Below, in pieces: positions 8,724-16,863 of a DNA stretch of 64,000 nt. The DNA comes from Acinetobacter piscicola. Lineage in GTDB: Bacteria; Pseudomonadota; Gammaproteobacteria; Pseudomonadales; Moraxellaceae. The notes below the pieces were generated by a model, which was not told the origin of the DNA, searched no databases, and saw nothing but the letters and a program-made list of their open reading frames with translations. Location of the stretch: NCBI RefSeq assembly GCF_015218165.1, contig NZ_CP048659.1, positions 3,224,001 through 3,288,000 of the forward strand, given 5' to 3'. Numbering within the stretch: the first letter of the stretch is position 1; each line of letters opens with the position of its first letter. The position numbers and the translations under genes are program-made.

Positions 8724-11170
8724 TATTTATATCTCCCGAAGTTCCTTGCATAACCCTTCATGCTGCCAGCAACATGCCGGCTATGTTTTTTCAGTACCCG
8801 CTCGACACTCTTACCATCCAAGGCTTGAATGTTATAAATCGGCTGTTGTACTGATGGCATATCGTACGCAGGTTCACGATTGTTTCGACGGATCTCATCG
8901 AGCGTGCTATCAAGTTTTGATGATGTTTGCTCTTTTAGGACACGTTCACCTTTATCGAGCCACCAGCTCCCTTCCTCTGGAATTCGATCAATACCATCAT
9001 GCGCCATACCGGTTGGCTGGAATGATACAGATCCAATCATTGCAGCCTGAGCCATTTGTAATGCCACAGCACCCGCTGCCAATCCTGGAGCAATGAATGG
9101 GCCGACCACTGGAATAGCTGAAGCAGATGTCATTACTGCAGAGAACGTGGCAGGCGCATTCATCATGACTTGAGCAATCGCCATGGCTTTTTGCACTGCA
9201 AACATGGCCTGATAAGCTTTGGAGTTTTCGCCAAAAACTTGAGCCATGACACCAGCTGCACCTTGGACATAGCTCATGCCCCATTGCAGTTGCATATTGG
9301 CACGAGAACGGAAGTACTCTTGCTCAATGAACTGCATGCGGTTGTGGTGTGCTTCCCAAATCGCTTCACGTTCTTCAGCGGTATCTGCCAACGCCATTTG
9401 AGCGTCAAACAGCTCCTGCGATTCGTCAATGCGTGAAAAACGCTGTTGTGACAAAGCATGATCTTCACCCTGCCCAGTCATATCTGCAAAAGTACCGCCC
9501 CATGCCGCACTTGCAGAATTAACACGGGCACGCTTTTCTTCCTCAATTTGAGAAAGCTCTAACCGATACTTGTCTTCTAAAGCCTTTTTACGCAGTTCAA
9601 GCTCGTTCTTGTTTAGACCACGCTGAGCATCTAAACGAAGCTTATTAATGCGCAATTCATCAGCAAGCTTTTCTTCTTCAGTTTTACGGTGCTCATATAG
9701 CTCATTTTCAAGCTCAGCCACGTATAACTGTTTTCGTGAAGCTGCCTGCGCTTTAGCCAGGGCAGAATAACGATCTTTCGCTTCAGCCTTTAAGGTTGCA
9801 CCCTGAATTTCTTCAAGGTCTTTTCTCAGATCCTCTTCAATACGAAGCAATTCATCGCCATATTCATACACCAGACGCTTGGCTTGTTCTAAAGCACGCT
9901 CTTGATCACGCAAGGCTTTATTCAATTCAGAATTGGCTTTAGTGGCTTTTTTCGCGGATTTCTCTGCCTTGTCCTGCTTCTCAACTAATGTGCCTAAACC
10001 TGCATTCACACCGCCTGTTGTTTTCTCAACACTACGCAAGGCTGCCATTTGAGCTGCTGTGCCAGAACTCGTACCTGACCACATCCCGTCTAGACGTTCA
10101 GCCGCACCAATAATGGTGCTGTGCATGTCGGCTTTCATCTCATTTGTTAAAGCTGAAATTTCAGCACGTGCCTCATACGCTGCTTTTACTAGACCGATTG
10201 GATTCATTTCGTACCAATCAAGCTCGTTCCATAAAGCACCACCGACAGCAGCCATACCACCTAGTGCCTTACCCACTAACTGAATAGCTGTGACAGCACC
10301 AATCGCAATTGAAGCAACAATTTTTAAGGCTTTCGCAATACCTTCAGCAACACCTGTGAATTGAATGCCTTGTTCAGATCCACCAAAGAATGCCTGCGCA
10401 ATATCGACGAATGCAGGAATCACCGCCTGCATCAGCTGATTTTTAGCACCTTGTAACTGTAAATCGAGCAAATACATTTGCTCTTTGAGAATTTTAGCCT
10501 GAGCAATGGTTTCATCGTTCATCACGATGCCGGCACGTTCCGCAGCATCGGAATAAAGTTGCATACCCTCACCACCATTGATCAACAATGGAATGAGGTC
10601 GGTCATATCTGAAGCCATCGACTCAAGATAGAATGACATTTGCTGTTGTGTCACCCCCGCTTCTTCGAGTTTATCGACATAGAGCTGGAGTGCTTCAGGT
10701 CCCGAAAGCTTCTGCATTTTCAGAATCAGCTTTTCAGCTGCTGCTGCAGATCCTTCAGTTTTAACTGCAATTTGTTCAAAGAAATCGACACCACCACCGG
10801 CACCAATCGTTGTGAGCTCACCCAGCTTTTCGTTGAAGTCCTTCATCATGTCGCTGAGTTTTTCTTGCTCAATGCCATAAGCTTGAGCACCCACCGCCAT
10901 TTTTTGGAAATCTTGAGTTGTTGTATTGGCACGCAGCGCGAATTTTTCGAGTTCAACGGCTTGATTTGCTGTTTCCCAAGCCATTGCTGCTAGTGCCACT
11001 GTCGCTGATGCTGCACCCGCAGCAACTGCGGTACCCATGACTTTTGCACTGGATTTAATTTTGTCAAAGGTTGATACAGATGTTCGCTGTGCATTCTGCA
11101 GATTTTGTTCAAAGTTTGCTGTGTTTGCATCCAGCAAAATCTGAATCCGACTTAAAATATCACCTGACAT
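8723..11170 (-). CDS. Tape measure protein
   Basis: 815 residues, the longest tail gene apart from the tip. Alanine-rich hydrophobic segments lie at ~45-75 and ~650-715. Between them is a long charged coiled coil (~400-560, repeated EELADELRINKLRLDAQ-type heptads). This is the typical tape measure architecture, which sets tail length and is ejected ahead of the DNA. It follows the G/GT chaperone genes as in lambda. I prefer the ATG at 11170, which has GGTGA 5 bases upstream, over the GTG at 11179. An intrinsic terminator and a moron lie immediately upstream. Confidence 0.88.
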   Translation of the reverse strand: MSGDILSRIQILLDANTANFEQNLQNAQRTSVSTFDKIKSSAKVMGTAVAAGAASATVALAAMAWETANQAVELEKFALRANTTTQDFQKMAVGAQAYGIEQEKLSDMMKDFNEKLGELTTIGAGGGVDFFEQIAVKTEGSAAAAEKLILKMQKLSGPEALQLYVDKLEEAGVTQQQMSFYLESMASDMTDLIPLLINGGEGMQLYSDAAERAGIVMNDETIAQAKILKEQMYLLDLQLQGAKNQLMQAVIPAFVDIAQAFFGGSEQGIQFTGVAEGIAKALKIVASIAIGAVTAIQLVGKALGGMAAVGGALWNELDWYEMNPIGLVKAAYEARAEISALTNEMKADMHSTIIGAAERLDGMWSGTSSGTAAQMAALRSVEKTTGGVNAGLGTLVEKQDKAEKSAKKATKANSELNKALRDQERALEQAKRLVYEYGDELLRIEEDLRKDLEEIQGATLKAEAKDRYSALAKAQAASRKQLYVAELENELYEHRKTEEEKLADELRINKLRLDAQRGLNKNELELRKKALEDKYRLELSQIEEEKRARVNSASAAWGGTFADMTGQGEDHALSQQRFSRIDESQELFDAQMALADTAEEREAIWEAHHNRMQFIEQEYFRSRANMQLQWGMSYVQGAAGVMAQVFGENSKAYQAMFAVQKAMAIAQVMMNAPATFSAVMTSASAIPVVGPFIAPGLAAGAVALQMAQAAMIGSVSFQPTGMAHDGIDRIPEEGSWWLDKGERVLKEQTSSKLDSTLDEIRRNNREPAYDMPSVQQPIYNIQALDGKSVERVLKKHSRHVAGSMKGYARNFGRYK

Positions 11171-11183
11171 AAATTTCACCCAT

Positions 11184-11207
11184 AAAAAAACCCCGCCAGA
11201 AGCGAGG
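11184..11207 (-). terminator. Intrinsic terminator after the moron gene
   Basis: Minus strand CCTCGC-TTCTG-GCGGGG (one G-T pair) followed by TTTTTTT. It lies between the moron stop (11225) and the tape measure start and would insulate the moron transcript. Confidence 0.7.
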
Positions 11208-11224
11208 TCATTTGTATTTGCATT

Positions 11225-11704
11225 TTAGAGCCGTCTATACAGCTCCAACATTTCTTCAAACTTTTCGGGGAAACCTGTCAAATTAATTTCACTGTCACGG
11301 TTATGCTGATATGGCCATTCCTGATAACGTGTGAAAACTTTTTTACCTTGTTTTAATTGTTCTATCACTTTCTTTGGGGATTCTAAAATTCCCTCATATC
11401 CATAAATCGTTGCGTTATTATCAATTTTTATTGCGCTTTTTGATCGTGGATAATGCCGTTTACCGACTGATACTGCAAAGGTACCGTCTTTTAACATGAT
11501 CAAAACTGTATCTTTCGACAAAGTACAGCTCTTAGATCCATTAAACCGGTCTTTGTTGCATACTGGGTACCAATCATTAAATTCTGATACTGAACCCTCT
11601 TCTAAAAGTTTCTGCAATCCCTCCAGACGTTCATTTCGTGGCTCGTCTGATGCATGCAGATTAATACTAATCAGCATCAGACTTGCCATAAGAAACTTAT
11701 TCAT
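11225..11704 (-). CDS. Secreted protein of unknown function, probable moron
   Basis: 159 residues. An N-terminal signal peptide is visible (MNKFLMASLMLISINLHA, likely cut before SDEP); the mature protein has two cysteines (VCNKDRF, SCTLSK). No family recognised. I chose the ATG at 11704: the longer frame from 11830 runs through the neighbouring gene and places the signal peptide internally. It has its own candidate promoter (11739-11767) and terminator (11184-11207) inside the tail operon, so it may be expressed in the lysogen. A periplasmic product suggests superinfection exclusion or another lysogenic-conversion trait (inference). Confidence 0.7.
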   Translation of the reverse strand: MNKFLMASLMLISINLHASDEPRNERLEGLQKLLEEGSVSEFNDWYPVCNKDRFNGSKSCTLSKDTVLIMLKDGTFAVSVGKRHYPRSKSAIKIDNNATIYGYEGILESPKKVIEQLKQGKKVFTRYQEWPYQHNRDSEINLTGFPEKFEEMLELYRRL

Positions 11705-11738
11705 GAATACCCCATCCAATTTTATTGTTTGATCGGGT

Positions 11739-11767
11739 ATTACACCTTTAATTTTGAACAATTGCAA
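11739..11767 (-). promoter_or_regulatory. Candidate moron promoter
   Basis: Minus strand TTGCAA, 17-base spacer, TGTAAT, 35 bases before the moron ATG and overlapping the end of the upstream 65-residue gene. The -10 box matches consensus at 5 of 6. Confidence 0.5.
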
Positions 11768-11945
11768 AATGCGAATAATGGCCAACAAATGAACGGTCTT
11801 CGATACTGACTTGCAAACGCTCATCATCAATCAATTTATCCACGACATATTGTTCATCATCTGGTACCCGAAATTTGTGACGGGCAAACAGGTCAGGAAT
11901 ATAAACTTCATCACCGACCTTAAAATTATGCTTTTGACTTGGCAC
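11748..11945 (-). CDS. Hypothetical small late protein
   Basis: 65 residues, reading FKVGDEVYIPD...QYVVDKLIDDERLQV: a small beta-barrel (KOW/SH3-like) pattern, similar in style to the tail of the HNH protein at 20930. It overlaps the T frame by 20 bases, so it is probably translated from the same late message. Function unknown. Confidence 0.6.
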   Translation of the reverse strand: MPSQKHNFKVGDEVYIPDLFARHKFRVPDDEQYVVDKLIDDERLQVSIEDRSFVGHYSHFAIVQN

Positions 11946-12234
11946 TTAATGCTCCAAACACTGCTTTGATGTTACGCATCACTTGCTCTTGATCAGGTTC
12001 AGGCTCTGCTTTATTGCGATTGAACACAGTGAAATCACGTAATGTCAGTTCATTTTTCACTTGTAAATCTGCAAGTGTTTTACAGACATTGGCAAATAAT
12101 GCATCTTCACGTAGAACACCGATTGGCTCGAATACTGAAAATGCTTTCCAGTACTCGAATTCCTCAGCACTCATACTGCTCATCAACTCGTTTACGGTCC
12201 GACCCAACCGCAGTGCGAGCTGAAACATAAACAT
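11926..12234 (-). CDS. Tail assembly chaperone T-domain (expressed as the GT fusion by -1 frameshift)
   Basis: 102-residue frame; residues 3-35 (FQLALRLGRTVNELMSSMSAEEFEYWKAF) match the DUF4035 / lambda T-type extension. In lambda the T part is made only as gpGT by ribosomal slippage. Here the frame opens with an ATG overlapping the G stop (TAATG), and the -1 frame upstream is open back to a slippery heptamer at 12255-12261. Slippage would give a ~231-residue GT fusion reading ..KKLRERPELMFMFQLA... The T part binds the tape measure protein, encoded downstream. Confidence 0.8.
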   Translation of the reverse strand: MFMFQLALRLGRTVNELMSSMSAEEFEYWKAFSVFEPIGVLREDALFANVCKTLADLQVKNELTLRDFTVFNRNKAEPEPDQEQVMRNIKAVFGALSAKSKA

Positions 12235-12620
12235 TAGCTCTGGTCGTTCGCGGAGTTTTTTAGTTCTTCAGGCTCCACCTCTTTGTTGGCCTGCTGTGCA
12301 ATCATTTCAGGCGTTACACCAATTGCTTGCAGTGCCACTTTGATCAATGGATCTGTCACGTATGTTGGAAGGTTATTAATATCGTCCAACGATAATTTTT
12401 TGAAAATATGTTCTTCAGTTTCGGGGTCAAATACAGTTGTTTGCAGTAAAAGTGCATTGCCTTTCGAGTCTTCAAGGCTTTTACGCTCATTAAAATATTC
12501 AGCACGTTGCTTCATGGTTAATGAAGTTAGGACACCAACACTTCCCACATCTTTAATTTCAACAATTTGAGATTGTTTTTTACCAACTGTTGCCAAGAAT
12601 GCATTTACTAAATTAGACAT
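12234..12620 (-). CDS. Tail assembly chaperone (lambda G-like)
   Basis: 128 residues, in the canonical slot between major tail protein and tape measure. The product keeps the tape measure protein soluble during tail assembly. Its 3' end contains the in-frame heptamer A_AAA_AAC seven codons before the stop, the most common bacterial -1 slippery site, supporting production of G and GT from one start. It has an upstream terminator (12653-12676), so it depends on read-through from the tail tube gene. Confidence 0.82.
   Translation of the reverse strand: MSNLVNAFLATVGKKQSQIVEIKDVGSVGVLTSLTMKQRAEYFNERKSLEDSKGNALLLQTTVFDPETEEHIFKKLSLDDINNLPTYVTDPLIKVALQAIGVTPEMIAQQANKEVEPEELKNSANDQS
12255..12261 (-). 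other. Programmed -1 frameshift site (A AAA AAC)
   Basis: On the minus strand codons CTA AAA AAC of the G gene form the slippery heptamer A_AAA_AAC. After a -1 slip the ribosome reads K L R E R P E L and continues in frame into the T gene at 12234. Position, frame and downstream domain all match the lambda G-GT arrangement. Confidence 0.85.
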
Positions 12621-12652
12621 GATTGCCTCTCATTTTTTTAAATAGATAGAAT

Positions 12653-12676
12653 GAAAAAACCCCGTCGAAACGGGGT
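12653..12676 (-). terminator. Intrinsic terminator after tail tube gene
   Basis: Minus strand ACCCCGT-TTCG-ACGGGGT followed by a T run. Located between the major tail protein and the G-like chaperone. Confidence 0.85.
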
Positions 12677-12694
12677 CTTTTTGAAAGTTTTAAA

Positions 12695-13162
12695 TTAGGT
12701 TCCTGCTGGTACTGTCAGCTTTGAAACACCATTTTCAAGGTGATCCACTGCACCGGAGATTGCAATTGTCAGCGCAACACGGTTTTTCTTGGATGCTTCG
12801 CGGGATGGTGCAAACTTGGTAATTGATCCGCAGAATTTATATGAAGTTTTGGCTTCATCTGGCAGTTCAATTTCCCAATCAAAGCAGTCCCCATCAATGA
12901 AAGCTCGTTCCAGTGTCACTTGCTGATCAGTATTGGTACGCTGAAGCAAACTAAGTTCAATATTGCCGTAATCAATAACACCAGATGCCAGTTTTTCAGC
13001 GAATTTTGATAAAACCGAAGTCACATCATCAGTTGAACGTTCACCCGCAGGTAAAGGCAGATCTAAAATATCTGCAATATACGTTTTTGGTGTAAAAATA
13101 CCACCAGATACATTTAATTTAATTCCCTGGGAATCAACTGTTCCCGCTGCGCAATCAGTCAT
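12695..13162 (-). CDS. Major tail tube protein
   Basis: 155 residues, in the lambda V position between the tail terminator and the chaperone. The sequence is beta rich (VTLERAFIDGDCFDWEIELPDEAKTSY type strands), as expected for a tube protein. The ATG at 13162 has AGGAGA 7 bases upstream and is preferred to a TTG at 13177. Family assignment rests mainly on position and strand pattern. A strong terminator follows, a frequent place for an attenuator after an abundant structural gene. Confidence 0.75.
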   Translation of the reverse strand: MTDCAAGTVDSQGIKLNVSGGIFTPKTYIADILDLPLPAGERSTDDVTSVLSKFAEKLASGVIDYGNIELSLLQRTNTDQQVTLERAFIDGDCFDWEIELPDEAKTSYKFCGSITKFAPSREASKKNRVALTIAISGAVDHLENGVSKLTVPAGT

Positions 13163-13170
13163 AGTGTCTC

Positions 13171-13542
13171 CTAACAACTGTTATCAGATTGAGTCATGTA
13201 AAAATCGATTTGCTGACAGTGCAGCAAGGTTTCAGTATCATGTGATCCACGCTCACCAGCTGGCGTGCATTCACAGTACGGATTCTGTTTTGAAAATAAT
13301 TTCTTAATTTGATTGGCACGCTGTGATGCTTTCAATTTTTCATGATGATAGACATTCACTTGCATGCGGACATAATCAATACCCGTCCAACCTGTTACAT
13401 CGTTTTGCGGTACCGTGCTGATGTCCTGAAAGGTGACATAGCCATCTGTCAGGTCTTCACCTGCAGTAATGGGTGCAGGTCCACACTTAAATCCAGCACC
13501 ACTCAGCAGGACATTACAAATTTCAATCGCCAGCATCTGCAT
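13171..13542 (-). CDS. Tail terminator / completion protein, DUF3168-like
   Basis: 123 residues. The central stretch YVTFQDISTVPQNDVTGW with a following RMQVNVYHHEKL fits tail-completion proteins that cap the tube and join it to the head. It overlaps the preceding HK97 gp10-like gene by 20 bases and ends 9 bases before the tube gene. Placement and length fit; sequence similarity is only moderate by eye. Confidence 0.65.
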   Translation of the reverse strand: MQMLAIEICNVLLSGAGFKCGPAPITAGEDLTDGYVTFQDISTVPQNDVTGWTGIDYVRMQVNVYHHEKLKASQRANQIKKLFSKQNPYCECTPAGERGSHDTETLLHCQQIDFYMTQSDNSC

Positions 13543-14026
13543 TCACCTGCTGTTTTTTAATAATGGCTTTAATACGTCTTGCATAACTGGTTTTAAATCG
13601 TTCGACGACACGTTGTTTTTGGCCATCAAAGTTATTGCGCAAGAATGGGTCTGCTGCCATGTGAGGTGTTCCATACTCAATAAATAGCCAATAAAAGGCT
13701 TTATTGGTGACATAAATGCCGACACCGACACTTTTAGGCAATTTAATCCGCTTAAATTTGATTGATTCCTGAAGCGTACCTGGTTGAACCAATCGTCTTG
13801 AATTTTGCGGATTGCCACGCCTACGTGATCGAGCAGATCCCCGTGAATATCGGTAATATGCTTCCTCTGCCCGTGGTGCATCTGCGACCACATCGGCATG
13901 CAATTCTTTTAAAGCGAATCGGCAAACGGATTGCGTTACACTCGTCTGCTTCGCTAGATTGACTAGACCTTCCAACTTTTCTGTCAGATCGTCTAAGCCT
14001 TCAACTTCCACAGACGAATTAATCAT
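13523..14026 (-). CDS. HK97 gp10 family head-tail / tail completion protein
   Basis: 167 residues. The N-terminal VEGLDDLTEKLEGLVN and internal ..YYRYSRGSARSRR.. and YWLFIEYGTPHMAADPFLR are the family hallmarks: the last is the FVEFGT..PAQPFLRPA-type motif. It acts in joining completed heads and tails. Start chosen at the ATG at 14026, which overlaps the end of the head closure gene by 4 bases. Confidence 0.82.
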   Translation of the reverse strand: MINSSVEVEGLDDLTEKLEGLVNLAKQTSVTQSVCRFALKELHADVVADAPRAEEAYYRYSRGSARSRRRGNPQNSRRLVQPGTLQESIKFKRIKLPKSVGVGIYVTNKAFYWLFIEYGTPHMAADPFLRNNFDGQKQRVVERFKTSYARRIKAIIKKQQVNADAGD

Positions 14027-14349
14027 ATTTTCCCTACCGCACACATAATTCGATGCTTAGCACGACTGACAGGCAAAATACCCGTAATCGCATAAATGTT
14101 TTGGCTGTCTGCATCACGTAACTGATGTACAGGCAACAAGTCTGGAAAATCTTCAGGTCGGTAATTGATCTGAACGACTAAAGCCGATCCCATTGCACCA
14201 GATGATGAAAATGCTGAAGTACTGACAGGTACTTCACCACCGTAAAATTCACCGATCTTGTTCCATACCCACTTTTTTTGACCTGCACTGTCTTTTTGTT
14301 CAGTACGTTGCAGTACTTCGTATAAATGGTCTAAATCACCTGATTGCAT
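14023..14349 (-). CDS. Head closure protein (phage head-tail joining family)
   Basis: 108 residues. Short beta-barrel protein with the N-terminal LYEVLQRTEQKDSAGQKKWVW..IGEFYGGEVP pattern of Phage_H_T_join proteins, which plug the connector after packaging. The ATG at 14349 follows a GGGGG ribosome site and overlaps the connector stop; the longer frame from 14442 would run inside the connector gene. Confidence 0.8.
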   Translation of the reverse strand: MQSGDLDHLYEVLQRTEQKDSAGQKKWVWNKIGEFYGGEVPVSTSAFSSSGAMGSALVVQINYRPEDFPDLLPVHQLRDADSQNIYAITGILPVSRAKHRIMCAVGKI

Positions 14350-14350
14350 G

Positions 14351-14647
14351 TCACACCCCCATTTTTCGGTATGGCAGCATGTACATTTCAACTGCTTGGT
14401 TGACATACAAATTGACTTCAGTTTGAGCTGCTCTATTCTCATACATATCAGTGATGATCAATAAGGCAGCAATGGTCAAATCTTCATGCAATTCACCATT
14501 GACCGTCACTTCTTCAAGTGGCCGATCTAAGAAATTTTGAATATGTTTTAAAGCTGCTTTTGTGAGTAATCCGATGTAATCATCATCACGGTTATGCAGG
14601 ACACGTAACTGCTTTTTGACAATGTTGGGGTCAATTAAATCACTCAT
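14351..14647 (-). CDS. Head-tail connector protein, HK97 gp6-like
   Basis: 98 residues, mostly helical: VKKQLRVLHNRDDDYIGLLTKAALKHIQNFLDRPL followed by AALLIITDMYENR, the Phage_connect_1 pattern. It forms the adaptor ring under the portal. First gene of the connector/tail block after the capsid; a terminator (14680-14707) separates it from the capsid gene. Confidence 0.85.
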   Translation of the reverse strand: MSDLIDPNIVKKQLRVLHNRDDDYIGLLTKAALKHIQNFLDRPLEEVTVNGELHEDLTIAALLIITDMYENRAAQTEVNLYVNQAVEMYMLPYRKMGV

Positions 14648-14679
14648 AAAAATAGCCTTTTTGCGACATGAAAAGAGTT

Positions 14680-14707
14680 AAAAAAAGCACCCCGTAGGGT
14701 GCTTTTT
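14680..14707 (-). terminator. Intrinsic terminator after the capsid gene end
   Basis: Minus strand AAGCACCC-TAC-GGGGTGCTT with a T run on both sides. Located between capsid and connector genes of the late operon. Confidence 0.85.
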
Positions 14708-14717
14708 ATTTCAGAAA

Positions 14718-16037
14718 TTAGCCTTCACCGACTGGAGGCGTTACTGCAGGGATTTCAGGTAAATCACCAGCAACGCAGGCATCAGGTAATACGACAGCAC
14801 CAGATGCACGCATTTCTGCCAAAATAGTGACTAAGTTTTTGGTGACGTTATTGCCATCTTCTGTTGATACAGTCACAGCAACATCTTCACGAATTAAACC
14901 GTCAAAACCAATTGCTAAATTACCTACCCAATATTTACCTTTAGGCATTGAAGCTGCGAAAACAACAGGCACGCCCCAAAGTACTGGCTGAACCGCTGCA
15001 CCAGGTGCGCCAAATACATAATGGCCATCTTCACCTTTGATACGCTCAATTTTGCCCCAATCTTCTGGGTTTAAAATAATGCTGTCAGGTAAAAGATATG
15101 AATCAGCGGCTTTATATTTCGCTTGGTTCAATACATCAATTGCTGTTGCATCTGCTTCTGCAGTGATTTCAACATAGTTGTCTTCTTCAAGCAGACCACT
15201 GAAGCATTTTGGATTCTGTGATGTTGGTGTATGACCATTAACGACAAAATATTCAAGCTTCAAACGTACACCGTATGTCATACGAGTTTCGATGTAGTTT
15301 GCAAGCCATGTCATATCTGCCAAAACTTGCTTAGATGCACGAATCCAGTGTGCAATCGTACCGATATTCAACTGAACAGGACCAAACTGAAGATTAGACT
15401 CTTTTTTGTCCGTGTTTTCAGGCGCAATATCAGCCATGATTTCGAAAGCAGATTCACGCAGGAATACAGCCACATCACCATCAGCTGAACCCCAGTTGAT
15501 CAAATCAATCACTGATAAAGGTGCTTGGAATGATGTACGAGACACATCATTTTTTGCCAACGATCCATTAGTACCTAAGCCTGCCAAGGTGATGACGTTA
15601 CGTGCATTGATCCCTTCAAAGACCACTGATTCTTTTTTCTTGCCTGAACGAGTTGCCATTGTTTTGGCAAATTCAACCGCATCCTTGTTGCGGATCAGAG
15701 CTGCTGCAATGGTGTCTTGTTCAGACTTGCTACGCTCATGAACACCATCGACCAGTTGCTGCTGAATTTCTTCAATTTCACCTGTGAGTCGAGCGACTTC
15801 TTTCGAACGATTTTCTAAATCTGTTTTTAGGTCATCTGGCAAACCATCAAGTGCTTCAAGTTTGTCTTTGTAACGTTCAAGTAGTTTATCGATTTGACCA
15901 ACACGGTCACGGAGTTGAAGTGCCAGTGTGTCAAGCTGTGAAGTATCACGAGTTTGCAAATTTGATAAAGGTTGAGCCTGTTGTGTTGCTGCAGTTGCCA
16001 AAGCCAATGCGATAGCAGTTTTTGGTAGTGCGTTCAT
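14718..16037 (-). CDS. Major capsid protein, HK97 gp5 family
   Basis: 439 residues. An N-terminal delta/scaffold-like coiled coil spans ~30-105, followed by a typical HK97-fold region from ~135. Visible hallmarks are QFGPVQLNIGTIAHWIRASKQVLADM and YLLPDSIILNPEDWGKI with FGAPGAAVQPVLWGVPVVFAASMPKGKYWVGNL. The scaffold domain would be removed by the prohead protease encoded just upstream. Terminators flank the gene on both sides (16062-16087 and 14680-14707). Confidence 0.93.
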   Translation of the reverse strand: MNALPKTAIALALATAATQQAQPLSNLQTRDTSQLDTLALQLRDRVGQIDKLLERYKDKLEALDGLPDDLKTDLENRSKEVARLTGEIEEIQQQLVDGVHERSKSEQDTIAAALIRNKDAVEFAKTMATRSGKKKESVVFEGINARNVITLAGLGTNGSLAKNDVSRTSFQAPLSVIDLINWGSADGDVAVFLRESAFEIMADIAPENTDKKESNLQFGPVQLNIGTIAHWIRASKQVLADMTWLANYIETRMTYGVRLKLEYFVVNGHTPTSQNPKCFSGLLEEDNYVEITAEADATAIDVLNQAKYKAADSYLLPDSIILNPEDWGKIERIKGEDGHYVFGAPGAAVQPVLWGVPVVFAASMPKGKYWVGNLAIGFDGLIREDVAVTVSTEDGNNVTKNLVTILAEMRASGAVVLPDACVAGDLPEIPAVTPPVGEG

Positions 16038-16061
16038 AATTTTTTTCCATGCATAGAAAAT

Positions 16062-16087
16062 GAAAAACCCGCCTATTTAGAGCGGGT
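16062..16087 (-). terminator. Intrinsic terminator between protease and capsid genes
   Basis: Minus strand ACCCGC-TCTAAATAG-GCGGGT followed by TTTTTCA. A clear stem in the 70-base gap. Confidence 0.75.
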
Positions 16088-16107
16088 CATGTTTAAAAAA
16101 AATTGCT

Positions 16108-16863
16108 TTATACGGTGTCAAGAAACTCGAAAGGATCTTTAACAGGTTCAGCATTTGGTGGAGTTGATTCAGGCTGTTGAATACCAGACAGTCGAGCCAT
16201 CAGCTTTTTGGCATAATCACCAACAAGACCAACGGATCGCAATAATTCTTCAGCATCATCTGCCGATTGAATTGCTTCAATTGCCTCTTCACTGATAATT
16301 CGTGCTGCACTGTCGGCTGGCTCATCCACGATACTGATTTCATAAATATCAGCACGTTTAATTTCGATATAAGTGCCTTTATCTTCCATATCCATCGATG
16401 TCGGTGGATAGAATGCAATCGAAAATCCGTCAATCGTGCCATGCAGGACCATTGCTGCCACATCTTGAGCGATTGCTAGTCCTGGTGTCAGTTCGATCTC
16501 AAGATATAGACCTTCTTCATCTTCTTTTAAGACCGTGATTTTGCCGACACGCATCCCCATACGGGAATCAACGTAATACAGGCGCCAACCGTGGTTGTAA
16601 TAGCAGTGAACTTTCTTCGTACCAGCTGCAAATGCTGCACAAACTTCAGCAAAGGCACCACGAACGAATTTTTCACCGTAATAATTGACTGAATCCCATT
16701 TGACAGCGTAACCGCTAATCTTTACCACACCTGTCTTTTCATCTTTGTTGATAAATCGACAGTTATCCACAGTAATTGGCATGCGCCGACATTGAACTTT
16801 CGGCAAATTTGGCAGTACTTTATTCCGTACTAGCAGGTTTTGATTCATCAGCTTTCGCTCCAT
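16108..16863 (-). CDS. Prohead maturation protease, HK97 family (S78)
   Basis: 251 residues. Cleaves the capsid scaffold domain during head maturation. The S78 pattern is visible: ISGYAVKWDSVNYYGEKFVRGAF, the catalytic His in YYNHGW (~91), and the catalytic Ser in GTIDGFSIAFYP (~148), with EISIVDEPAD further on. The start overlaps the portal gene by 44 bases; the ATG at 16863 has AGAAGG upstream, and the ATG at 16848 (GGAG upstream) is an alternative. Confidence 0.9.
   Translation of the reverse strand: MERKLMNQNLLVRNKVLPNLPKVQCRRMPITVDNCRFINKDEKTGVVKISGYAVKWDSVNYYGEKFVRGAFAEVCAAFAAGTKKVHCYYNHGWRLYYVDSRMGMRVGKITVLKEDEEGLYLEIELTPGLAIAQDVAAMVLHGTIDGFSIAFYPPTSMDMEDKGTYIEIKRADIYEISIVDEPADSAARIISEEAIEAIQSADDAEELLRSVGLVGDYAKKLMARLSGIQQPESTPPNAEPVKDPFEFLDTV

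Noticed and set aside
16764..16772. DnaA-box-like TTATCCACA inside the prohead protease gene
   Set aside because: A single copy in coding sequence, expected by chance.
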